Of a DNA stretch of 64,000 nt, positions 55,998-64,000 are shown in pieces; the stretch's first letter is position 1; the number at the start of each line of letters is the position of its first letter. The position numbers and the translations under genes were made by a program. The notes below the pieces were generated by a model that did no database searches, was not told the origin of the DNA, and saw nothing but the letters and a program-made list of their open reading frames with translations. Origin of the DNA: Macrostomum hystrix. Taxonomy: Eukaryota > Platyhelminthes > Macrostomidae. The stretch is taken from NCBI GenBank assembly GCA_950097015.1, contig CATNEN010000007.1, forward strand, positions 558,001-622,000, given 5' to 3'.

Positions 55998-57621
55998 GCA
56001 GGCACTTGGAGGGGGACTCAGCCAGAAGGCGGTCCTCCTCCTCCGGGTCGATGTCGGTAGCCATGGGCTCCTCCGTGCCCCGGCCCCGAGCCAGAGGCGG
56101 GAACTCGACGGGGTCAGCCGCCCAGTCCCCACCCCCGGCCCTGAGCCCAGGCCCAGAGTCACCCTCAACCGGTGCCGACACCGCACCCTGGGCCGTGGGA
56201 GGGGCGCTCGAAGGGCCCCGCTCGATGGAGCTGGGCACCTTAGAGGCCTCCCCCATAGCCCTTGGTTGCGGCGCCTGCCCCGGTGGGCCACCGCGCATCT
56301 CAGCGCGCAGCTGGGCCATCCTGGCGGTTCGCACCACCTCGGAGGCCCGCTGGAGAAGGCCCCGGCGCTTTGTGATGCGCGCGGGGCGACGCTCAGAGCT
56401 GCCAGCGATGGCACGCTCTGGCCTTTTTTGGCGAGACGACTGGGCCCTGCCCCCAGTCCCAACCTCGGGGTCCGAGGACCCTTCAGTGGCCGGTACGGTG
56501 GTGGGCCCGGTCTGACCTCGAGATTTATCTGCCTCGAAGGCGAAGATTTTGGTCTTCCACAGACCGATGCAGATGTTGGCGCCATCTGGGTAACGGCGTG
56601 TCCATTGCTCGGACAGGCCCAGAATGGCGGTAAACCCGGTGCCATCGGGGCGCAGGATCGTGCGGTGCACGATCAGGCCCGCTGTCGGCAGCTCCCGGTT
56701 CATCGCGATGAGGCCCATGCGGAGGTCCTCAGCGCTGGTGACGACACTTTTCGCCGGGACGAAAATGCGGTGTCGCTTGGTCTTTGGTGGCTCGTTCTCC
56801 CGGAGGAAATCGAGGCCAGCCGCCCAGCTCTGCGTGGGCAGCAACTCAAGGAGCCGCCGCCCTGATTCCGCGTCGCCGGGCCAGACGACGAAGCACGATT
56901 CCCTGGTAGCGCTTGCGCCGACCGCCAGGGGCTCGCCCTTCAGTTGGAGTTGCCACAGCATAGCATCTATGTTGCGGCAAATGTTGCTGAGCTGTTCGCT
57001 GCTCAGCCTTTTTCCGTCTCTGCCGGTGATGACAACGGCAGGTTGCCTACGTGCGATGGCGGCGTAGGTGGCATGTGGTCCCGGGCCCTGTCCGGTGGCG
57101 ACCCCACCCTCGGGATCAGCGTCGGCGGTGGGCACAGGGCCCTCCGCCTCCGCTTCTCCTTCAGGCCGAGCCGCCGTCCGGATGGGCGCCGGGACCTCCT
57201 TGGCCCGCGACCCTGGCCTCGGGGCGTCGTGGGCTCCGCCCCGTGCAGGAGCCTGGGCAGGAGGCGCAAGGCCCCCCGCCCCAGCCCCCGCCCTAGGCAG
57301 AGCCCCTTCGGCCCCTCTGGTCTGGGCCCGGTCCTCGGTCGATGGAGCCGGCTTGCCGTGGGCCATTAAGCGCCTACGACGCTTTGCCGCTCCAGAGGTT
57401 GAGGAGCGCTTAGCGCCCCGGTCATCGCGCGAGTTGGGCAGCGCGGCATTTGTGGCGGTCGCGGGGCCAGCTAGCCCGGGCGCCGCAGCGTGTATGGCCT
57501 CGGGCACCATGGTGTCCTCGGCCGGAGCAGTTGGTAGGCTGGAAGCCATTTGAAAGCTGCAATGAGGAGAGGGGCTTCCTGTAGACACAGGCAGGAATAA
57601 CCCGCTCAGCCGCGATCCCAA
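55963..57621 (-). CDS. LINE ORF1 protein
   Basis: 552 residues from the most upstream ATG; an ATG at 57549 (MASSLPTAP) is an equally good start. The N-terminal half is low complexity (Ala/Pro/Gly/Arg) with a basic KRRRRL segment. The middle (about residues 200-370) is a folded-looking domain (RNIDAMLWQL, GESCFVVWPGD-like ESCFVVWPGD, RHRIFVPAK, DLRMGLIAMNRELP, FTAILGLSEQWTRRYPDG) that resembles the DUF4780-like ORF1 domains of other retrotransposons; that match is tentative. No CCHC knuckle is seen. It probably binds the LINE RNA. Confidence 0.75.
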   Translation of the reverse strand: MGSRLSGLFLPVSTGSPSPHCSFQMASSLPTAPAEDTMVPEAIHAAAPGLAGPATATNAALPNSRDDRGAKRSSTSGAAKRRRRLMAHGKPAPSTEDRAQTRGAEGALPRAGAGAGGLAPPAQAPARGGAHDAPRPGSRAKEVPAPIRTAARPEGEAEAEGPVPTADADPEGGVATGQGPGPHATYAAIARRQPAVVITGRDGKRLSSEQLSNICRNIDAMLWQLQLKGEPLAVGASATRESCFVVWPGDAESGRRLLELLPTQSWAAGLDFLRENEPPKTKRHRIFVPAKSVVTSAEDLRMGLIAMNRELPTAGLIVHRTILRPDGTGFTAILGLSEQWTRRYPDGANICIGLWKTKIFAFEADKSRGQTGPTTVPATEGSSDPEVGTGGRAQSSRQKRPERAIAGSSERRPARITKRRGLLQRASEVVRTARMAQLRAEMRGGPPGQAPQPRAMGEASKVPSSIERGPSSAPPTAQGAVSAPVEGDSGPGLRAGGGDWAADPVEFPPLARGRGTEEPMATDIDPEEEDRLLAESPSKCLHDDPRNIMSAS

Positions 57622-57778
57622 AGCTGAGCGGGGGCAGCCAAAAAAGACAAGTTACAACCCGGGGTGGGATGCCAGGACCACCGGGAGGAACCGTAGGAGG
57701 CCAGACTACTCCCTGGTCAAGCGTCCATCAGCACGGTCAACACTGGGACATTAGAGGGCGCTATTTGGCCAGCGCCGA

Positions 57779-58318
57779 GGCCTGCGGACTGGCCGCATAC
57801 CCTGTTAAGGTCAAAGGGTGACACCTTTCCCTCAGAGCCGAAGCCAGAGGTACCTGATCACGCACAGGTGCACGAACGCTGCGGACTGGCCGCATACCCT
57901 GTTAAGGTCAAAGGGTGACACCTTTCCCTCAGAGCCGTAGCCAGAGGTACCTGATCACGCACAGGTGCACGAACGCTGCGGACTGGCCGCATACCCTGTT
58001 AAGGTCAAAGGGTGACACCTTTTCCTCAGAGCCGTAGCCAGAGGTACCTGATCACGCACAGGTGCACGAAAGCTGCGGACTGGCCGCATACCCTGTTAAG
58101 GTCAAAGGGTGACACCTTTCCCTCAGAGCCGTAGCCAGAGGTACCTGATCACGCACAGGTGCACGAACGCTGCGGACTGGCCGCATACCCTGTTAAGGTC
58201 AAAGGGTGACACCTTTTCCTCAGAGCCGTAGCCAGAGGTACCTGATCACGCACAGGTGCACGAACGCTGCGGACTGGCCGCATACCCTGTTAAGGTCAAA
58301 GGGTGACACCTTTCCCTC
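57779..58318 (-). repeat. 97-bp tandem monomers in the LINE 5' UTR
   Basis: Five full copies and a partial sixth of a 97-bp unit (CTGCGGACTGGCCGCATACC ... ACAGGTGCACGAAC). The copies differ at only a few sites (C/T in CCTTTCCC, AAG/TAG). Within each, AGGTACCTG is a partial palindrome. The array is directly upstream of ORF1 in transcription order, like the monomeric promoters of some mammalian L1 elements. Confidence 0.9.
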
Positions 58319-58607
58319 CAACCGGGGCTAGAGGTACCCAGTTAGGCCGGAGGCCCTGGATGGGTCGTCCAGCGCTGTTGCCCATTCTGTCCGGCTGCCC
58401 TAGGGTCAGCCTTGAACACTCGCGGGACGTGTACCCATGGGTCAGCTGACGGGACAACGTGGAGAGGATTCCTTCACCCGGAGGCACAGGTCTCCTTCCT
58501 GCCAAACCTGCTCAAAAAACTACTGCAGGTGTGAGGCATCGCAGACCTTAGCCCGTAGGCCTGGTCTGACTCATACCACACAGGCATTGTGTCCCGCCGG
58601 TGCGAGC

Positions 58608-58619
58608 TTAGTAGACGGT
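58608..58619. repeat. Target-site duplication of the LINE, right copy
   Basis: TTAGTAGACGGT, identical to 52156-52167. Confidence 0.88.
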
Positions 58620-58702
58620 ACTTGGGATCTAATTAATGATGAGCATGAGCTAGCTTTTTGACGAATGACGATGATCGATGACCGAGTTCGAATTGTCATT
58701 GA

Positions 58703-58716
58703 CGGTGGGACCTCCA
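58703..58716 (-). other. Primer-binding site, tRNA-Gln type
   Basis: The minus strand reads TGGAGGTCCCACCG eight bases after the 5' LTR. This is complementary to the usual 3' end of animal tRNA-Gln(UUG) (CGGTGGGACCTCCA). The tRNA assignment rests on general knowledge. Confidence 0.7.
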
Positions 58717-58724
58717 AATTTATA

Positions 58725-59168
58725 TGACGAAGTTTCGGTCCCAATGTATAGGCGTAGCGGTTCGGTCTATTTGAATAGCAGTAAGGTAAATTATTATTCG
58801 GCAGTAAATTGGGTCTTCAAATAACGAGATCGCTTAACGGTGAATGCTGGCTATATGACTTAGAGATATGTTAGATGAATCAAGATTCACTTAAAAGCAG
58901 TTACGGCTACAGTTGAAATTAGCCACACTTAAATAATAGCCAGCACTCAGTCGTAGAACCAGAACCAGGCACGGGGGGAGAGAGAGTCTTCCTGGAAAGG
59001 CCTAATTAGAACATTTGAATACGACTATATAGTATACTAAAACAAATTCATTATAAATATTAATGTAAAACCAAAGTAATATCGCTAACAATTATATCTA
59101 ACGAAAATAATGTACATAATTCTAACTAGCATATTAAAATTACATTCAATTAGAGAGACAACGTCACA
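58725..59168 (-). repeat. 5' LTR of the deleted element
   Basis: Partner of 48801-49244. The visible differences are few (for example CAAATAACG versus CGAATAACG, and TTCATTATA versus TTAATTATA). Confidence 0.88.
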
Positions 59169-59862
59169 TATTAGTCAAGCGTTTCTATTTTCGAAATCGT
59201 TTATGTAAAAGAAATCCGTTGAATATAACCGGGACGACTCGAGTGCCGTATATGTTTATTCTTTCGTAGTCCTCGGAATATAAATGTGTCTATATTTTCA
59301 TAAACGAGCAGATGCAGATGTCGCTTGGTGGTTTCAGGTTCTGATTTTAAATTCTAAAGATGATTAATAATTTTTTAAGTAAAAAAATAATGAATTACAA
59401 CATTTCCGTTTGGTAGGTTTTGTTGTTTTATGTAATAGCTTTTAAGGATGTACGCATAAGTAACTAAATAACTTTAAATTCGAAAAACCATCGCATGCAT
59501 AAAGTCTTACTAATGAAACTTTAGTCATAAATAGTTTAGAAAGCAAATTACTTCAGTAATATTTGCTTATGCGCCAACCAATAAATTAACGGTGTCATGA
59601 AAATTTTTGTACTCATTAAAACTAATTTCTGTTTTGTACTACTAGTTTTAGTTGTCAAAAAATAGCTTTACGATAAAAAAATAAGTTTTAAGACTATTAT
59701 AAAACAAAAATGCTTGGCTTTTAAAGATTTTTTTCGTATCTTAAATGGCGATGGAACTATGGCGAATTCAACATGTAAAGTAACGCATTTTTATACAATA
59801 AAAATATACATTTTTGACACCTTTGTTAACGTTAGTTTTTCCTTTCATAAATTCTTGCAACT
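59169..59862. other. AT-rich sequence upstream of DRC1
   Basis: No repeat or exon is recognised. It should contain the DRC1 promoter; I see no clear motif. Confidence 0.4.
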
Positions 59863-62800
59863 ATGAAAACTAATCAAGAGAAGGAGGAAGAACCTGAGCC
59901 TACTGTAGAGTCAGAAGATATAAGAGAAAGAATTCAAGCCAGGCGACTCCGAATCGAAAAAAGAATCGAAGCACAAAGAAGGTATGGGTTGATTTATTGA
60001 ACAAGCTGCTGTCGTTAATAACTACAGATAAAAAGAAAGTAAAAAGCTTTATATAACTAAGCCGAATTTTTAGATTTTTTATTTGTATGTCATTTTCTTG
60101 TACTATTTGATCATACGTGTGCACCAATTACAATATAAAAAAGATAAGTGACTGACTGGATAAGCTAGTGATGACTGGATAAACAGAACGGGCTCAATTC
60201 AACTAAATAAATAGTAGTATTACCTAAAATCACATTTTGCATCATGCAGTACAAATATTTAACTTCGGCAAGAAGACTCTGTTTTACTTATTACTGGTTT
60301 GTAGTATATAAATTAAAAGAAAACATTTTACTACTGTACTTATGAAGATTTTGGTATAGATAAAATTTTTTGATTTTTGGAAGTACATTATTTTAACTGA
60401 ACACATGTAAAAATATATGTATCTTTATAACCTAATGGGCATGTAATATATTGACTTGTAGCTAAATGCAGTAAGTGTTCAGTTGAAAATTAACTAACTC
60501 ATCTGAATTGGATAATGAGAAAATATTTTTGGACTACAATAGGATGGAGATTAAAATTACTGAGTTATAATGAAATGAGTCTGTGTGCTGAATTTTTATG
60601 AGTGTTTATTTTTTCACATAATAAAACTTAATATATATTTATGCACAAAAATGTAACGATGCATATGTAAAAATCTGGCATGTGCAAATAGATGGGACAT
60701 CTGTCTGTGCCACAAAAATGAACTGTAAAAGTTACATTAAAAAAAAACACTCTTGTTAATAATTGAACTCTATATATTATAGAGTGAGCAGGCAATTAGG
60801 GCTGCTGATAAAGTTTATTTATCGGCTGATTTATCCTCTTAAAACACTCAGGGCCGACGGCACAGATGAAGAAGAGGGTGTGAAGATCGAGGAGCTGAGC
60901 AAAAGCCTGAAGCAGATCGAGGCTAGCAGGCAGCGCAACACCAAACTGTTGCGCGATGGCAACGAGTTTCTTACGAATGTCCGCGTCGCTGGCGACGCCC
61001 GCGAGAATGCGCGTCGCATCGAGGATGATGAAGCCCGCCGATTGCGCCGCGAGAAACTGGAGGCCGAGGCCAAAGCCGCCACTGAGAAATTCGACGACAT
61101 CACCAAGAAATGGGAGATCGCCCTTCAGAAGGAGATTCCGCAGGTTGATTTATTTATTTAGTTATTTCTGTGAATCAGCATTTTGCTTGAAGCAATCACA
61201 GTGTGCCATTAAAGAACCTGTTACCGTTTCTCACACCTTCTAGGACCTGCACGAGATGCTTCAGGCTCAGCAGGAAGGCTGCGACTCTCTCATTGAGGAG
61301 AAGAACAAGCTCATCAATGAGCTGCTTTTCGAGCTAAAAGCCAAGGACGAGCTCTATGTGAAGGAGCTGAAGAAACAGTCGGAAGAAATTGACCTGCTTG
61401 TGGAGCGAATGGAAGAGCAGGTGCGCACAATGACGCGGGCGTACAAGCTGGAGCTACTCCAGATCGAGAAGGCATTCGTGCATCAACGAGAGGACACGAT
61501 GGAGCGCCAGACATCCGAGTGGGAGGCACTCATGAAGCAGATAGTTGATCGTCAGAACGAGTACCTGCAGGCTCGGCAGCTACGCGTTGACGACTTCGAA
61601 GATCAGCTGGCATCCCTGCGCACTCAACACGCCGAAGAGTTCAACGAGCTGAAAGTGACACTGGAGCAGGACGTTGAACGGCTGCAACAGCAGGTGCAGA
61701 TGATGAAGGCTACGTTCCAGCTGAATCTGGAGAAGCTTGAGTACAACTTTCAGGTGTTGAAGAAGCGAGAGGAGGACAACACGCAGACAAAGTCGCTGCA
61801 GAAGCGAAAGATCACTCGCCTGCAGGACGCGCTTAACAATCTGCGGGTCAAGCTGCGCAAGCAGGAGAAAGAATTCAAGCAGCAGAACGAGCAGCTCACG
61901 GAGGACTACAGGTAAGTAAAATCATTGACCTATCATTTCCTGTCAGAGACGTATGACCTCCAGCAAGTTAGCAACGGATAAGCACACAATAAGTAAATGC
62001 CCGAAAATTTATCAATGCAGGCGCGTCACCGAACAATTCCGCGACCTGATGAAGAAGGCCAAGAATCTTCTTGGCGCCGATGGCAAGAAGTTCCACGACA
62101 TCTGGTTGATGAACGAGGAGGAAGCCAAGCGCCTAGCCGAGCGTCTGCTAGCCGCAGACCGAGTGCTTCACGAGCAGCAGCTCGGCATTCCGTGGTCTGA
62201 GCCCGAGTGCACCTTCCTAGACAACGTCGGTCCGGTCGTTAGCGCCGCCGACCGTGCCAAGAGTGTCCCAGTCGCGCAAGTTGTTCGCGACATGCTCAGC
62301 CGCGAGGGCGGTGACGGTCCCGGCCTTGAACAGTTAAGCTCAGTGGATGAGGCCCGTGGCCTAGCCGCCCGTGAGCTCAACCCGTCCGTGGTGCGCTCTG
62401 TGCTGGAGCTCGTCTGCGACGAGGCCGGCTTCCTCATCGAGAAGAAGCTGAAGACGTTGCTGGCTCCGTTAGACAAGGACGAGCGCAGCCTGATGCAGCT
62501 GGACGCGGTGTTCTCCGCTCTCGGTATCACCTCAGAGGAGGAGATCGACCGGATGCTACCCTACTTTCTGCAGGACGGCGACGCCGAGGAGTCGCCAGAA
62601 GACGATCCAGAAAAGGAGGGAGCTGTGGGCGGCGGCGGCGGCTCAGAGGCCGGCTCCGGGGAAGAAGAGATTCGGCGAATCGTGTCACCCACGGACGGCT
62701 CCAAGGTGACCTTGATTCACCCCAATCGAGTGCGACGAGCTCTGCGAAGCTTCGTCCAGGTGAGATGGCATCGGGACATTAGCTTGTGCAGCCGGTCTAA

Positions 62801-63453
62801 ACTGGTAACTTGGGTTCCAGAAGGTGTCGGAGTCTTGCACAGGCCATTTGTTATGTTGAGTTACTGAGTTAAAAAAGCGAATTTTAACCCTTCATTAATC
62901 ACTGCGAAAGGTTATGCTTCGCTCATGTAGCCCCAGCCCGTATTGTTGGCTCAAGCTTAGTGTATGAGTACTACAGTTATGAAGGACGTCCTTGACTTGG
63001 CTTACCAGGAACTTCAGCGCAACCACCAACAGCGCCAGCGTCAGGGCCAGGGCGGCGGCCAACAGCAGTTCACGCTGAAGGACATCGAAGAGCGCGACGA
63101 CTCCGAGGACGCGGCCTATTGGGCCAGATTTGGCTCGCTGATCGACTCCGATAAGGAAGCATTGTGGGACGCCCTCCTGGCGGGCATGGAGAAGTACAGC
63201 GGCGTGCTGCAGAGCCGTGCCAGCCTGCTAAACGAGACGGACGCCCTGCGGCTGCAGAACGCCGAGCTGAGGCACCTGCTGCAGCAGTACGTCACCTCCA
63301 AGGTGGGTGAAACAGTCTTCATATGCAATTTACACACACGAGGGAATGCCGATTGAGTGCCTTAATTGACGCACATATCGAAAACCCTTTCAGGTGAACC
63401 AGGAGCTCGAGATTCCGCCCACACGAGTGATGCAGCTGGATCGATTGGGTTGA
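59863..63453 (+). CDS. DRC1: Dynein regulatory complex subunit 1
   Basis: Six exons in continuous phase: 59863-59981, 60852-61143, 61244-61911, 62021-62759, 62961-63302, 63394-63453. They give 739 residues, the length usual for DRC1 (CCDC164). DRC1 is a coiled-coil scaffold of the nexin-dynein regulatory complex in motile cilia and flagella. Seen here: the N-terminal RRLRIEKRIEAQRR helix, heptad-rich coiled coil over roughly residues 60-360 (KQIEASRQRNTKLLRDGNEF, LEKLEYNFQVLKKREEDN), the conserved RVTEQFRDLMKKAKNL and FHDIWLMNEEEA, LGIPWSEP, and a C-terminal WDALLAGMEKYSGVLQSRAS and LLQQYV...ELEIPPTRVMQL. The Gly-rich insert near residue 555-570 is lineage-specific. Exon 5 could start at 62961 or a little later. 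The stop codon runs into an AATAAA. Confidence 0.95.
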
Positions 63454-63458
63454 ATAAA
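63453..63458 (+). terminator. Polyadenylation signals of DRC1
   Basis: AATAAA begins at the last base of the stop codon (TGAATAAA). A second AATAAA lies at about 63530, which would leave a more usual 3' UTR of 80-100 bases. The remaining 63540-64000 is AT-rich with nothing recognised. Confidence 0.5.
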
Positions 63459-64000
63459 GCTTCATCGTGGCCTCATCAATGGATCCAGATTTTTTACCTT
63501 TCTAAATATTTTTTAATTTCGTGACATGAAATAAAACTTATTACTTTTCGCAAGCACTTGAATACAGAGACGTACTTTATAGATCAGAGTGAAGTTGTGC
63601 GGAAAATTCTTTCTTTTCTCTGTTTGTTATATAGCTCAGTGTGTGAAATAACTCGACTCTCTAACAGGTCTTTGTGATACCTTGATGCTCTACGCTTATA
63701 AATTTTCTATTATCTATTCTGGAAAAAAGTCCCTTAAAAAGAAAAAAAATAAATGCGACATTTTTTTATTACGAGGTACTTTAACAGAAAAATTAGCTCC
63801 TAAAAAGAATTTGTGTTACGATAATTTCTTTTTGCACTTTAGTTTCTTTTTTTCGCAGTTTTAGTGCGATCATAAAACTTAATTAAAAATTCAGGAAGGT
63901 AGACATTCCGCTTTTATGCGCTATAAATATTGCGATAATTTATCATCAAAGGTCTATGTCCGAAGGACATTTCAGATTGCATGAGTCATCAGTTTCGCTA

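Larger units (their letters stand above)
52168..58607 (-). mobile_element. Full-length LINE (I/R1/Jockey group with RNase H)
   Basis: A 6440-bp insertion between 12-bp direct repeats. On the minus strand: a 5' UTR with 97-bp tandem monomers, ORF1, ORF2 (endonuclease, reverse transcriptase, RNase H, zinc finger), a short 3' UTR, and a tail of TCAAG-type repeats (GTCAAGTAAGTCAAGTAAG). Its length, both ORFs and the promoter-like repeats suggest it is complete. One frameshift splits ORF2. Confidence 0.88.
48801..59168 (-). mobile_element. LTR retrotransposon, internally deleted, with nested LINE
   Basis: Two 444-bp direct repeats (48801-49244 and 58725-59168), nearly identical, start TGACGAAG and end CGTCACA. 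On the minus strand they give TGTGACG...CGTCA ends. A primer-binding site follows the right LTR and a purine tract precedes the left LTR, so the element points to minus. Without the LINE (52168-58607) and its extra target copy, the internal part is only about 3 kb. It retains the integrase region but no gag, protease, reverse transcriptase or RNase H. No clean 5-bp target duplication is visible (ATTTA left, TATTA right). Confidence 0.88.

Noticed and set aside
53825-57553. Several 100-340 residue plus-strand frames across the LINE
   Set aside because: They are antisense shadows of GC-rich ORF1 and ORF2 and lack domain motifs.
57779-58318. CRISPR array
   Set aside because: The repeat is contiguous with no variable spacers, the genome is animal, and the array sits in a LINE 5' UTR.

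Overview
This is a eukaryotic, animal nuclear window: genes have many GT-AG introns, and the proteins include a bestrophin channel, the ciliary protein DRC1 and transmembrane immunoglobulin-like receptors. Dense LTR, non-LTR, DIRS-like and tRNA-derived SINE repeats fill the space between and inside genes. GC-rich exons in AT-rich surroundings and the style of the retroelements suggest a free-living flatworm such as Macrostomum; that is inference, not proof.

Layout. 1-1310: 12-bp minisatellite and an exact 545-bp tandem duplication. 1386-2334: dispersed repeat and a MITE-like element. 2832-7891: a young, apparently intact Ty3/gypsy retrotransposon, with near-identical LTRs, a 1417-residue gag-pol and heat-shock elements in the LTR. 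8640-14869, 25370-30435 and 33716-40304: three tandem, same-strand members (A, B, C) of a receptor family built from an F5/8C/fucolectin-like domain, several Ig-like domains, one membrane segment and a tyrosine-bearing tail. Between A and B lie a LINE 3' fragment (15915-16500), a degraded DIRS-type element (17690-21330) and an uncharacterised 655-bp repeat (X, two copies). 41935-47635 (minus): a complete 8-exon bestrophin gene with SINEs and other retroposons in its introns. 48801-59168 (minus): an internally deleted LTR retrotransposon interrupted by a full-length 6.4-kb LINE with a 12-bp target-site duplication. 59863-63453: a complete 6-exon DRC1 gene.

How it fits together. Copies A and C share a segmental duplication of about 4.5 kb. 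Its left edge in A lies beside a palindrome and a LINE tail, and its right edge lies at repeat X. C has a continuous reading frame over 20 exons, but its signal-peptide exon is missing from the duplicated part. A carries an in-frame TAG. B has several frame breaks. The C and B tails end in pairs of tyrosines in TxYxx(V/I)-like contexts, which resemble immunoreceptor switch or inhibitory motifs. A lectin-Ig receptor cluster with signalling tails is the most interesting biology here; the heat-shock-type LTR is second.

Exon limits were read by eye from splice consensus, intron phase and paralogue comparison. No database search was run.
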